A stretch of DNA of 64,000 nt from CAVQLX01 sp963811605 (GTDB lineage Bacteria > Desulfobacterota > Binatia > DP-6). The notes under the pieces were generated by a model. The model did no database searches. It was not told where the DNA came from and saw only the letters and a program-made list of their open reading frames with translations. Made by a program: the position numbers and the translations under genes. Below, piece by piece: positions 1 to 10,063 of the stretch (positions within the stretch are counted from its first letter, which is position 1; the number at the start of each line of letters is the position of its first letter). The stretch covers positions 248,001 through 312,000 of the forward strand of contig CAWESA010000002.1 of the NCBI GenBank assembly GCA_963811605.1, read 5' to 3'.

Positions 1-14
1 TCTACCTGGGCCCA
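1..14 (+). tRNA. tRNA-Ile 3' end (partial)
   Basis: The first bases read as the end of a tRNA: a T-stem 3' strand (2-6), a 3' acceptor strand TGGGCCC (7-13), a discriminator A, then CC. A following tRNA-Ala and 23S gene make this the expected tRNA-Ile of a 16S-Ile-Ala-23S spacer. The anticodon lies outside the window, so identity rests on context. Confidence 0.6.
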
Positions 15-70
15 CCTTGCCGGCGAGCTCGCAGGGGATGGCCTGGCGCGACCCGAGCTTCGAGGGGCGC

Positions 71-143
71 GGGGCTGTAGCTCAACTGGGAGAGCGCCGG
101 TTTTGCAAGCCGGAGGTCGTGGGTTCGATCCCCATCAGCTCCA
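71..143 (+). tRNA. tRNA-Ala(TGC)
   Basis: A 73-nt cloverleaf. The acceptor strands GGGGCTG and CAGCTCC pair with the G3-T70 wobble that identifies alanine tRNAs. The anticodon TGC is at 104-106 and the T-arm is GGTTCGATCC. The full CCA is not encoded (ACCT follows). It sits in the rRNA spacer between tRNA-Ile and 23S. Confidence 0.97.
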
Positions 144-241
144 CCTCGAGCGTGGCACGCCCGGACCGCGGATTGGCATCAATGCGCGGTCCGGGCGATT
201 CACGCTCGCTTCCGACGCCGGCGGCAGCGCCCGGGGTCAAC

Positions 242-253
242 GGTCTTTGACAA
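242..253 (+). promoter_or_regulatory. boxA-like antitermination element
   Basis: GGTCTTTGACAA resembles the boxA element (TGCTCTTTAACA type) that loads the Nus antitermination complex on rRNA transcripts. It lies in the tRNA-Ala to 23S spacer, just before the 23S processing stem. Assigned by similarity and position only. Confidence 0.5.
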
Positions 254-276
254 TCTGGACGGGTAATCCGTCAATA

Positions 277-307
277 GAGAGCAAGCGCGTGGTAGCTCAC
301 CCAGGCG
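277..307 (+). other. 5' arm of 23S rRNA processing stem
   Basis: Bases 277-301 pair over 25 positions with 3366-3390; the only non-Watson-Crick pair is a G-U wobble. After a one-base bulge, 302-307 (CAGGCG) pairs with 3359-3364 (CGCCTG). The two arms bracket the 23S gene, as expected for the double-stranded stalk cut by RNase III. Confidence 0.85.
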
Positions 308-349
308 ATTGCGACATGGCATCCCATGAGGGTGCCTGGTCGCAAGCAT

Positions 350-3348
<2,999 letters not shown>

Positions 3349-3358
3349 ATGAAATTTC

Positions 3359-3390
3359 CGCCTGCGGTGAGCTACCGCGCGCTTGCTCTC
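3359..3390 (+). other. 3' arm of 23S rRNA processing stem
   Basis: Partner of 277-307. The inverted copy begins 10 nt after the 23S end and is complementary over 25 + 6 bases with one bulged C. It completes the precursor stalk around the 23S molecule. Confidence 0.85.
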
Positions 3391-3419
3391 GAAGATGACC
3401 CGTTCAGATTGTTGACGAT

Positions 3420-3536
3420 TTCCGGCGGTAATGGCGGAGGGGCAACACCCGTTCCCATCCCGAACACGGCCGTTAAGCCCTCCAGCGCCGATGGTACTGC
3501 ATGGTCGCCATGTGGGAGAGTAGGACGCCGCCGGAT
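3420..3536 (+). rRNA. rrf: 5S ribosomal RNA
   Basis: About 117 nt. Helix I is formed by TCCGGCGGT at the 5' end and GCCGCCGGA at the 3' end. The internal loops CCCGTTCCCATCCCGAACACGG and GGGAGAGTAGG are the conserved 5S signatures. It lies 72 nt after 23S in the same operon. Confidence 0.95.
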
Positions 3537-3545
3537 CTTCTTGCG

Positions 3546-3576
3546 GGGCCTGGCCTGTCACCGACGGGCCAGGCCC
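3546..3576 (+). terminator. rRNA operon terminator hairpin
   Basis: A perfect 10-bp stem, GGGCCTGGCC (3546-3555) with GGCCAGGCCC (3567-3576) and an 11-nt loop, lies 10 nt after 5S. No T-tract follows. The position just past the last rRNA gene and before an opposing gene supports a terminator role. Confidence 0.7.
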
Positions 3577-3597
3577 TCGCCGCTTGTGAGCTTCGTG

Positions 3598-4116
3598 TCA
3601 GCTGCTCGTCAGCTGGCCAGGCTCGAGGCCGACGCGATCACTCAGCGCACGCAGGTCACGCGCGACCGACAGGATGCCGTCGCGCCAGCGCCCCAGGGCG
3701 ACACGGCCTTGCGCCAGCTTGGCCTGCTGGTCGCTCTCCAATCCGCTGGTGATGAGCCGATACCCATCGAGCAACGCGCGCCAGGCGCCTATGTAAGTCT
3801 GGTGGATGCGGCGCACCTCGGGCGTTCGCGGCTCGTAGCGCAGGGCCTCCTCGAGCTGTCGCTCCGCTCTCGGGCGGTTATCCGCGATCTGCCGGAGGAC
3901 CTCCGCCTGGTCGACGAACTCGGTGGCCAGGATGCGCTCGATTGTGCGTGCGGTCTCGGCTTCGGTCGGCGCCCAGGAGACGGACTTCTGGACATAGGCG
4001 AGCGTATCCGCGCGCAGCGCCGCGGGCGGAGTCGAGCACGCTGCGCAGACGGCCAGCAGGGCGAGGCCCGCCGAGGCCCACGGACAGGCGCGTTTCCGCG
4101 AGCAGGGGAACGGCAC
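3598..4116 (-). CDS. Putative lipoprotein of unknown function
   Basis: A 172-residue protein if translation starts at GTG 4116. The N-terminus has a basic stretch, a hydrophobic segment and a Cys in LLAVCAAC (about residues 22-29), so it looks like a lipoprotein signal, although the -3 position is Cys rather than Leu. The mature part is helical and charged, with no domain I recognise. The chosen start lies 5 bp from the start of the opposing gene at 4122, which leaves no room for two promoters, so one of the two starts may be wrong. Gene confidence is moderate; function is unknown. Confidence 0.6.
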   Translation of the reverse strand: MPFPCSRKRACPWASAGLALLAVCAACSTPPAALRADTLAYVQKSVSWAPTEAETARTIERILATEFVDQAEVLRQIADNRPRAERQLEEALRYEPRTPEVRRIHQTYIGAWRALLDGYRLITSGLESDQQAKLAQGRVALGRWRDGILSVARDLRALSDRVGLEPGQLTSS

Positions 4117-4121
4117 GGGCG

Positions 4122-4559
4122 ATGACCTACCACGACGGCCGGACCGGGTCGCAACCCGACGCCTCCGGCGCCACCGGGCGCCTGCTGCTTGCCGCGCTCG
4201 CGATCGGACTCGCCGCGGTAACGGGATGCGTGGAGTCGCACGAAGAGCTGCCGGTCGTCGGCTTCGAGGCGGAGAGCGCAGGCGTGAAGATGCTCCGGCC
4301 CAATGCGACGGCACGGGCCTGCGCGACGCGCATCCTCGGCATGACGAGCGGCAATGCCACGCCGCCGCTGGAGCGTGCGCTACGCGATCTCCGGGCGCTC
4401 GACGCCGAAGCCGACCTGCTGGCGCGCGTGCGCGTGGATACCTCCACTATCGCGCTGGGCATCTTCGATCGCACCTGCATCAGCGTGCATGCCGACGTCG
4501 TCCGCCAGACATCGGTGGTGCGTCTGCCGGCTCCTCCGGGGCATGAGGGCCATCATTGA
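4122..4559 (+). CDS. Small lipoprotein, possibly TRL-like
   Basis: A 145-residue protein. A hydrophobic stretch (about residues 21-36) ends in the good lipobox VTGC, predicting lipidation and envelope location. The mature domain carries a GNAT-PPLERAL segment, a VDTS motif and GIF-x5-TCISV. This loosely resembles the small TRL-like lipoproteins (GDAS..VD....GI pattern), a weak resemblance made by eye. It is divergent from the lipoprotein gene at 3598-4116 with almost touching starts. The n-region contains Asp and is unusual, so the exact start is uncertain. Confidence 0.6.
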   Translation: MTYHDGRTGSQPDASGATGRLLLAALAIGLAAVTGCVESHEELPVVGFEAESAGVKMLRPNATARACATRILGMTSGNATPPLERALRDLRALDAEADLLARVRVDTSTIALGIFDRTCISVHADVVRQTSVVRLPAPPGHEGHH

Positions 4560-4635
4560 CGGCCCGCACACGCCGCAGGTTGCGGCCCGCAGCGGGGTGT
4601 GCGATCAGGCCTGAAACCCCGACAGGAGGTCCCAG

Positions 4636-5223
4636 ATGCTTCGCCGTACGTTCCTCGCCGCGCTCGCCGCCGGTGTGCTGACGACGGTCGCCCCGCTAGC
4701 AGCGACCGCGAAAGGAAATCCGATGGTGCTGATCTCGACGTCGCAGGGTGACATCAAGGTTGAGCTGTTCGCCGACAAGGCTCCCGAGACGGTGAAGAAT
4801 TTTCTCGCGTACGTGAACGCCGGATACTACGACGATACGATCTTTCACCGGGTCATCCCGGGTTTCATGATCCAGGGCGGCGGCATCACGGCCGACATGA
4901 AGGACAAGCGCGAGGGTCAGAAGGCGCCGATCAAGAACGAATCCTCGAACGGGCTCAAGAACGACGTGGGCACGCTGGCGATGGCCCGCACGTCGGCGCC
5001 CGACAGCGCGACGTCGCAGTTCTTCATCAACTTGAAGAGCAACGACTTCCTGAACAAGGAAAAGGCGCAGGACGGCGTCGGCTACGCCGTCTTCGGCAAG
5101 GTCGTCGACGGCATGGACGTGGTGAAGAAGATCGAGCAGGTGCCGACCACCACCAAGGGCATGCACCAGAACGTTCCGGTCGAAGCGGTGACGATCAAGT
5201 CGGCGAAGGAGCTCAAGAGCTGA
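4636..5223 (+). CDS. Secreted cyclophilin-type peptidyl-prolyl cis-trans isomerase
   Basis: Catalyses cis-trans isomerisation of Xaa-Pro bonds during folding of exported proteins. The 195-residue product has a signal peptide (about 1-26, ending ATAKG) and one cyclophilin domain (about 30-190). The family signature FHRVIPGFMIQGG lies at 70-82, including the catalytic Arg72. SATSQFFINL and GYAVFGKVVDGMD are the other conserved blocks. Start ATG 4636 follows the strong ribosome site CAGGAGG. A start at Met30 would make a cytoplasmic form, but the ribosome site favours the exported one. It resembles PpiA/PpiB-type enzymes in length. Confidence 0.93.
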   Translation: MLRRTFLAALAAGVLTTVAPLAATAKGNPMVLISTSQGDIKVELFADKAPETVKNFLAYVNAGYYDDTIFHRVIPGFMIQGGGITADMKDKREGQKAPIKNESSNGLKNDVGTLAMARTSAPDSATSQFFINLKSNDFLNKEKAQDGVGYAVFGKVVDGMDVVKKIEQVPTTTKGMHQNVPVEAVTIKSAKELKS

Positions 5224-5224
5224 G

Positions 5225-5262
5225 CGCCGCCGCCGCGGCCGCGGAGCCTCAACGCGGCGGCG
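5225..5262. terminator. Hairpin between convergent genes
   Basis: CGCCGCCGC (5225-5233) pairs perfectly with GCGGCGGCG (5254-5262) across a 20-nt loop. It sits right after the cyclophilin stop and overlaps the end of the opposing gene, so it may terminate transcription in both directions. There is no T-tract. Confidence 0.5.
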
Positions 5263-5683
5263 GGATGAAGTCGCCGCTCTTGTGGTCGCCCTCCGCGGGG
5301 GGCGGCGGCTCGGGCAGGAGCTCCGCCTTGGTGTCGCCCGCCATGTCACGCGGCGTGAGCACCCAGTCGCCGGAGAAGCCACGGTAGAGAACGGCCTTCG
5401 GCTGCGCCATGTCGTTGCCGCCGCCGAGCGCGAGCGTTTCCCCGGCGACGACGACGCTGAAGAGGGCGAAGCTCAGCTTGCAGAACACGTAGCCCGGCAA
5501 GCACTTCGGCTCGACCAGCGAGGGGGCGACGGGCAGCGCGTTGGCTGCCACCGCCATGGCCGTGTACTGCGCCCGCTTCGCAGCGGACAGTTCCTCGAAG
5601 GGCACGGCCCAGGCCGCGGTACACTGCACCACCACGAATCCGCCGAGCATGGTCGAAAGCAGCCGTCGCACGATCGTCCGCAT
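5249..5683 (-). CDS. Secreted or membrane protein of unknown function
   Basis: A 144-residue protein with an N-terminal signal peptide (about 1-26, ending AAWAVP). After a helical segment it has a two-Cys motif (CLPGYVFC, about 62-69), a hydrophobic stretch (about 70-86) that could be a membrane segment, and a GGGNDMAQPKAVLYRGFSGDW block, then a Pro/Glu-rich acidic tail. Start ATG 5683 follows GAGGAGGTCC. I do not recognise the family. It may be a small envelope protein with one membrane pass. It is convergent with the cyclophilin gene. Confidence 0.75.
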   Translation of the reverse strand: MRTIVRRLLSTMLGGFVVVQCTAAWAVPFEELSAAKRAQYTAMAVAANALPVAPSLVEPKCLPGYVFCKLSFALFSVVVAGETLALGGGNDMAQPKAVLYRGFSGDWVLTPRDMAGDTKAELLPEPPPPAEGDHKSGDFIPPPR

Positions 5684-5799
5684 CCCTGGACCTCCTCGAG
5701 TCGCCTGCCCGGTCGTCTAGCGCGTGCAGACACCGGGGCGCAAGGGTGCGATCGGGCCATGCTTGCGGGCGGGCGCCTGCCGGGGCTACGAGCAGCGTC

Positions 5800-6360
5800 A
5801 TGCGGCATCCGCGTCTGCTGGACCGCGAGCGCGCGATCCTTCTCCTGATCGACTTCCAGGAATCGTACCGGCGCGTACTCCCCGGATGGGGACCGGTCCT
5901 CCAGCGCGCCACGGTGCTCCTTCGCGGCTGTCGGGTGCTCGGCATCCCCGTGCTGGTGACGGAGCAGTATCCCCAGGGCCTCGGCACGACGGCGGCCGAG
6001 CTGGTCGCGCATCTGCCGCCAGCGACGCCCGTCGTCGAGAAGCGCACGATGAGCTGTCTCGGCTCGGCGCGGTTCGCCGACGTCCTCTCCGCGACGCGGC
6101 GCTCGCAGGTTTTGATCGCGGGCATCGAGGCCCATGCTTGCGTCAATCAGACCGTGCACGATCTGCTGGCGGCGAACTTCGAGGTGCATCTCGCGCGCGA
6201 CGCCATCTCGTCCCGCCGCCCGGACGACGTCGAGCCGGCATGGATCCGGATGCTCGGAGCGGGAGTGCTCGCCACCACCGTCGAGCAGGCCCTGCTCGAG
6301 CTCGTGCAGACGTCGGAAGCCCCGGAGTTCAAGCCGCTGCAGGCGCTCCTCAAGGAATGA
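5800..6360 (+). CDS. Isochorismatase-family (cysteine hydrolase) protein
   Basis: A 186-residue alpha/beta hydrolase of the isochorismatase-like superfamily, resembling the YcaC-type short members. The expected catalytic triad is visible: Asp18 (LLLIDFQ), Lys81 (VVEKRTMS) and Cys114 (IEAHACVNQT). The cis-peptide region (IAGIEAH) is intact. The substrate cannot be read from sequence; relatives act on amides or isochorismate. I chose ATG 5800 because the conserved domain begins there; an upstream ATG at 5746 would add 18 low-complexity residues. It is convergent with a small zinc-ribbon gene. Confidence 0.85.
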   Translation: MRHPRLLDRERAILLLIDFQESYRRVLPGWGPVLQRATVLLRGCRVLGIPVLVTEQYPQGLGTTAAELVAHLPPATPVVEKRTMSCLGSARFADVLSATRRSQVLIAGIEAHACVNQTVHDLLAANFEVHLARDAISSRRPDDVEPAWIRMLGAGVLATTVEQALLELVQTSEAPEFKPLQALLKE

Positions 6361-6377
6361 CGTCCTCCGCGTCGGAC

Positions 6378-6560
6378 TCAGCGCTTCTGCTCGATCTTCT
6401 TGCCGTAGGTGACTTCGCCCTTGTCGACGCGTAGCGAGAAACCGCAATCCGGGTCAGAGCAGGCCCACGCCTTGAAGATGACGGCTGCACCTTCCTGTCC
6501 GTAATCGGAGAGTGGGATCAAGACCCCCTCGCGACACTTCTGGCACTTGGGAAACTCCAT
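6378..6560 (-). CDS. Small zinc-ribbon protein
   Basis: A 60-residue protein with two cysteine pairs, C6-x2-C9 (KCQKC) and C34-x4-C39 (ACSDPDC), which together can bind one zinc ion. The rest is a short beta-rich segment and a basic C-terminus (KKIEQKR). Start ATG 6560 follows GAGGAG. Small zinc ribbons of this type often bind nucleic acids or other proteins; no specific role can be assigned. It ends 18 nt from the isochorismatase-like gene on the opposite strand. Confidence 0.8.
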   Translation of the reverse strand: MEFPKCQKCREGVLIPLSDYGQEGAAVIFKAWACSDPDCGFSLRVDKGEVTYGKKIEQKR

Positions 6561-6669
6561 CAGCCACTCCTCACGCCAAGCCGGCCCCGCTCCGTCAGGT
6601 CGTCGCCAAGATCTCGGAATTAAACAAACGGCTGCCGAGAAAGCAAGCGGCGGCCCCTGTTCCCTGCAC

Positions 6670-6741
6670 TGCCCCCGAGAGGAATCGAACCTCTACCCCA
6701 GGCTCCGGAGGCCTGTGTGATATCCATTTCACCACGGGGGC
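6670..6741 (-). tRNA. tRNA-Arg(CCG)
   Basis: A 72-nt cloverleaf on the minus strand. The acceptor strands are GCCCCCG and CGGGGGC with discriminator A. The anticodon arm CAGGC-CTCCGGA-GCCTG gives anticodon CCG. The T-arm is GAGGTTCGATTCCTC. CCA is not encoded. Followed on the same strand by the zinc-ribbon gene after about 110 nt. Confidence 0.95.
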
Positions 6742-7059
6742 GAGGGACGATGCGATGGGAGGCCGGTCGCTATCACATGGGTCCTGGCCCGTCCACAGTT
6801 GTCGGGAGGGCCGTGCGCACGTCGCGTGGCACGCCCGCGATTCGCGCACCGGTGAATGTGCCGTGGCGAGGCGCCGGCGAAGGCTGCGTACATCGCTCGA
6901 CGGGCCTGCCCGCTGCTCCGCATGGCCTGCAGCGCCGGACGCGATCGAGCCGGCGGCAGCGTAAGGGGAGACGTGCCCCAGCCGCACGGATGGGCCCCCG
7001 CGAGTCCGCGCCGCATGCTCTGGCAGGCGCCTCCTGGTCGCGGAATGTGCCGCATCGTG
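6742..7059. other. Non-coding gap between divergent tRNA genes
   Basis: About 320 bp between tRNA-Arg (-) and the promoter of tRNA-Gln (+). Frames are open on both strands, but they are Arg/Pro/Ala-rich with no start context or recognisable domain. I see no gene here. The part next to tRNA-Arg may hold its promoter (a weak TGTGGA-N16-TGATAG on the minus strand). Confidence 0.5.
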
Positions 7060-7088
7060 TTGACATCCCGCGGGCCCAAAACTACTCT
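7060..7088 (+). promoter_or_regulatory. Sigma-70 type promoter for tRNA-Gln and prs
   Basis: TTGACA (7060-7065) is a perfect -35 hexamer, followed by a 17-bp spacer and TACTCT (7083-7088) as -10. The predicted start, near 7095, is about 37 nt before tRNA-Gln. prs begins 17 nt after the tRNA with no terminator between, so the tRNA and the prs-rplY-ribosomal genes may share this promoter. Confidence 0.75.
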
Positions 7089-7131
7089 GCGTCGTTTTCT
7101 GAGGGGTCGGTCTCGAGCTGACGACGGGGCT

Positions 7132-7203
7132 TGGGCGGTAGCCAAGCTGGCAAGGCACCGGACTTTGGATCCGGCAGCGAAGGTTCGACTCCTTCCCGCC
7201 CAA
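7132..7203 (+). tRNA. tRNA-Gln(TTG)
   Basis: A 72-nt cloverleaf. The acceptor TGGGCGG pairs with CCGCCCA, and the first pair T-A is typical of glutamine tRNA. The anticodon TTG is at 7165-7167 and the T-arm is GAAGGTTCGACTCCTTC. It lies directly upstream of prs. Confidence 0.96.
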
Positions 7204-7220
7204 CTCGAGAACATGGAGGC

Positions 7221-8177
7221 GTGGCGCGCTCGGTGAAAGGCGAGATCAAACTATTCACGGGGAACTCGAATCGTCCCCTCGCGGAAGCGATCAGTGCAGA
7301 GCTGGGCGTCCCGCTCGGCGGCGCCGAGATCGGTCGCTTCAGCGACGGCGAGGTGCAGGTCGAGATCACCGAGAACGTGCGCGGCGGGGACGTCTTCGTC
7401 ATCCAGTCCACCTCGACGCCGACCAACGACAACCTGATGGAGCTGCTGCTGATGCTCGACGCGTTCAAGCGCGCATCAGCCAAGCGCATCACGGCTGTGA
7501 TACCGTACTACGGATACGCGCGGCAGGATCGCAAGGTCGCGCCCCGGGTGCCCATCAGTGCAAAGCTCGTCGCCGACCTCATCACCACCGCCGGCGCGTC
7601 GCGCGTGCTCACCGTCGACCTCCACGCGGGACAGATCCAGGGCTTCTTCGACGTGCCGGTCGACAACGTCTACGCCACGCCGGTCCTGTTGCAGTATCTG
7701 CGCGAGCGGCTCGGCAGCCGCGAGGTCACGGTGATCGCGCCCGATGCGGGCGGCGTCGAACGCGCCCGCGCGTTCGCGAAGCGCCTCGATGCGCACCTCG
7801 CCATCATCGACAAGCGCCGCATTCGCGCCAACGTGGTCGGCGAGATGCAGATCATCGGCGACGTCGATGATCGCGCCGCGGTCATCGTCGACGACATGGT
7901 CGACACCGCCGGCACGCTCTGCACGGCCGCCGAGGCGGTGCACGCCGCCGGCGCTCCCGTGGTCCTGGCGTGCGCGACGCATGCGGTGCTGTCGGGGCCA
8001 GCGGTGCACCGCCTGGGGAACTCCGGTCTGGACGAGCTCGTCGTCACCGACACGATTCCCCTGCAACCCGAGGCGCGCGCGCTCGCCAAGATCACGGTGC
8101 TGCCCGTAGCGCCGCTCCTCGCGGAGGCGATCCGGCGCACGCACGACGAGGCGTCGATCAGCTCACTCTTCGTCTGA
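7221..8177 (+). CDS. prs: Ribose-phosphate pyrophosphokinase (PRPP synthetase)
   Basis: Makes PRPP from ribose 5-phosphate and ATP, feeding purine, pyrimidine, His, Trp and NAD synthesis in the cytoplasm. About 318 residues, a normal length. Landmarks: GRFSDGEV (38-45), NVRGGDVFVIQST (51-63), PYYGYARQDRK (94-104), the catalytic flexible-loop region, DLHAGQIQGFFDVPVDN, and the PRPP-binding loop VIVDDMVDTAGTL. I chose GTG 7221; GTG 7233 has better spacing from the GGAGG at 7215-7219 and would shorten the protein by four residues. It is transcribed behind tRNA-Gln and 10 nt ahead of rplY. Confidence 0.96.
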   Translation: MARSVKGEIKLFTGNSNRPLAEAISAELGVPLGGAEIGRFSDGEVQVEITENVRGGDVFVIQSTSTPTNDNLMELLLMLDAFKRASAKRITAVIPYYGYARQDRKVAPRVPISAKLVADLITTAGASRVLTVDLHAGQIQGFFDVPVDNVYATPVLLQYLRERLGSREVTVIAPDAGGVERARAFAKRLDAHLAIIDKRRIRANVVGEMQIIGDVDDRAAVIVDDMVDTAGTLCTAAEAVHAAGAPVVLACATHAVLSGPAVHRLGNSGLDELVVTDTIPLQPEARALAKITVLPVAPLLAEAIRRTHDEASISSLFV

Positions 8178-8187
8178 AGGAACAACC

Positions 8188-8871
8188 ATGGAAACGGTCG
8201 AGATCACGGTTCAGCGCCGGAGCGATACCGGCAAGGGCGCGGCGCGCAGGATGCGCCACGCTGGACAGGTACCCGCGGTGCTGTACGGTCCGAAACGCAC
8301 CACGACGATGGTCAGCGTCGAGACGGAGCAGGTCGAGCGTCGCCTGGCCCACCTCGAGGGGTCGCACCTGATTCGCCTCGTGCACGCGGACGGCGCCGAC
8401 CCCGAGCTGCACGAGCACATGGTGCTCGTGCGCGAGATGCAGCGCCACCCCGTCACCGGTGGGGTGCTGCACGCCGACTTCTACGAGGTCGATCTCACCG
8501 AGCGGCTGGTGGTGTCGGTTCCGCTGCACTTCGTCGGCAAGGCCGCCGGGGTGGTCGCGGGCGGCATCCTGCAGCCGATCCTGCGCGAGATCGAGGTCGA
8601 GTGTCTGCCCACGGAGATTCCCGAGTTCATCGAGGTCGACGTGAGCGCACTCGGCATTCACGACGCCGTCCATCTGGCGGAGCTCAAGCTGCCGGAGGGT
8701 GCGGGCGCGGTGGGCGAGGCCACCCAGACGCTGGTCACCGTGCTGCCGCCGACGGTCGAGGCGCAGCCGGGCGAGCCTGGCGAGGCGGCGGCGGTGGAAG
8801 GCGCGGCGACCGAGACGGTGCCGGCCGAGGCAACGGCCAAGAAGGGCCAGGACAAGGGCGGCGAAGGGTGA
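8188..8871 (+). CDS. rplY: 50S ribosomal protein L25/Ctc
   Basis: A 227-residue member of the long (Ctc-type) L25 family, which binds 5S rRNA in the central protuberance of the large subunit. The N-terminal 5S-binding domain (about 1-95) has the family pattern R-x-D-T-GKGAARRMR and VPAVLYG. The C-terminal beta domain (about 95-190) includes ADFYEVDLTERL and VPLHFVGKAAGV. A low-complexity Ala/Glu tail follows. Start ATG 8188 has a weak AAGGA. In many genomes pth follows prs-rplY; here rpsF follows directly and no pth is seen in the window. Confidence 0.94.
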   Translation: METVEITVQRRSDTGKGAARRMRHAGQVPAVLYGPKRTTTMVSVETEQVERRLAHLEGSHLIRLVHADGADPELHEHMVLVREMQRHPVTGGVLHADFYEVDLTERLVVSVPLHFVGKAAGVVAGGILQPILREIEVECLPTEIPEFIEVDVSALGIHDAVHLAELKLPEGAGAVGEATQTLVTVLPPTVEAQPGEPGEAAAVEGAATETVPAEATAKKGQDKGGEG

Positions 8872-8899
8872 TCGCCCTCGCAGACATGGGAGGCAGTGC

Positions 8900-9298
8900 A
8901 TGGCGGATCGCCGCTATGAAACGCTCGTTTTGATCCACCCGGAGCAGGGAGAGGCCGGCGCCAAGGAGCTGGCCGCCCGCATCCGGACGCTCATCGAGGA
9001 GCAGGGTGGCACGGTCAGCCAGGTCCAGGAATGGGGTCTGCGCGATCTCGCCTATCTCGTCGACAAGCAGCGGCGTGCGTTCTACGTACTCTTCGAGTAT
9101 CGCGCCACGTCCAAGGCCCTCAACGAGATCGAACGCAACCTCAAGCTGATGGACCCGGTGCTGCGCTTCATCGCCGTCCGGCAAGCAGAGAACGCGCCGC
9201 CGGCATCGCTGCGGCAGGTACGCCGGCCCGATCGTGAGGATGAGGATGCGCGCGACGACGGCGACGGCGACGTGATGGGCGAACAGGAGATGACCTGA
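8900..9298 (+). CDS. rpsF: 30S ribosomal protein S6
   Basis: A 132-residue small-subunit protein that pairs with S18 on the platform of the 30S subunit. The S6 domain spans about 1-96, starting RYETLVLIHP and including the conserved WGLRDLAYLVDKQ and AFYVLFEYRA. The acidic tail (about 110-132: DREDEDARDDGDG) is the Asp/Glu-rich extension common in S6. Start ATG 8900 follows GGGAGG. It leads the classic rpsF-rpsR-rplI run, 2 nt before rpsR. Confidence 0.96.
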   Translation: MADRRYETLVLIHPEQGEAGAKELAARIRTLIEEQGGTVSQVQEWGLRDLAYLVDKQRRAFYVLFEYRATSKALNEIERNLKLMDPVLRFIAVRQAENAPPASLRQVRRPDREDEDARDDGDGDVMGEQEMT

Positions 9299-9300
9299 TC

Positions 9301-9564
9301 ATGGCACGTGAACGTTCGGGAGGCCCGCGGCCGCCGCGGCGCCGGGGCATGGGGCGGCGCAAGGTCTGCCGCTTCTGCGCCGACAAGACCATGCTGATCG
9401 ACTACAAGGATTCACGCACTCTCGGGACCTTCCTGACGGAACGCGGGAAGATCATCCCTGCTCGCATCACCGGGACGTGCGCGCGCCACCAGCGCCGCCT
9501 CACCATCGCGATCAAGCAGGCGCGCACGGTGGCCCTGCTGCCGTACACCAGCGTCTATCCCTGA
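9301..9564 (+). CDS. rpsR: 30S ribosomal protein S18
   Basis: An 87-residue protein that binds S6 and 16S rRNA. The S18 signature covers IDYKDSRTLGTFLTERGKIIPARITGTCARHQRRLTIAIKQART (about 33-76). The N-terminal region is basic, followed by KVCRFC (about 21-26); with the later Cys in GTCARH it could form a zinc-binding version. It begins 2 nt after rpsF ends and is followed by rplI. Confidence 0.96.
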   Translation: MARERSGGPRPPRRRGMGRRKVCRFCADKTMLIDYKDSRTLGTFLTERGKIIPARITGTCARHQRRLTIAIKQARTVALLPYTSVYP

Positions 9565-9581
9565 CTGAGGAGGGTATCGTT

Positions 9582-10046
9582 ATGGCCGTCGAGGTCATCC
9601 TGCGCGACGACGTTCCCAACCTGGGCAAGATCGGCGACGTGGTGCGTGTGAAGCCCGGGTACGCGCGCAACTACCTGCTGCCGCGCGGCCTCGCGATCGA
9701 GGCCAACAGCAAGAACCTGCGCGTGCTCGATCACCAGAAGCGCGTCATCGGCGCCAAGGCGGAGCGCGACCGCAAGACGGCCGAGACGCACGCCAAGCAG
9801 GTCGACGGACTCGAGCTTCGCGTACAGGCACGCGCGGGCGAGGAGGGCCGGCTCTTCGGATCGGTCACCAACCTCGACATCGAGCGGCTGCTCGCGGTGC
9901 GCGGGGTCACGGTCGATCGCCGCCGCATCCAGCTCGACGAGCCCATCAAGCAGGTCGGCACCTATCCCGTCGTCGTCCAGGTCGGACGTGACGTGCGCGC
10001 CACGGTGCAGGTCATCGTCGAGGCGGGCGACATCGACCAGGAGTAG
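9582..10046 (+). CDS. rplI: 50S ribosomal protein L9
   Basis: A 154-residue protein that binds 23S rRNA near the L1 stalk. The N-terminal RNA-binding domain (1-50) has the L9 signature GKIGDVVRVKPGYARNYLLPRGLA (about 15-38). A long central helix (about 50-75) leads to the C-terminal domain containing GRLFGSVTNLDI. Start ATG 9582 follows GAGGAGGG. Last of the rpsF-rpsR-rplI set; dgt follows after 17 nt. Confidence 0.96.
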   Translation: MAVEVILRDDVPNLGKIGDVVRVKPGYARNYLLPRGLAIEANSKNLRVLDHQKRVIGAKAERDRKTAETHAKQVDGLELRVQARAGEEGRLFGSVTNLDIERLLAVRGVTVDRRRIQLDEPIKQVGTYPVVVQVGRDVRATVQVIVEAGDIDQE

Positions 10047-10063
10047 CACGCGGGGAGCGGCGG

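Noticed and set aside
6742..7059. Possible small genes on both strands between tRNA-Arg and tRNA-Gln
   Set aside because: Arg/Pro/Ala-rich composition, no ribosome site, no domain; the tRNAs and a promoter explain the ends of the gap.
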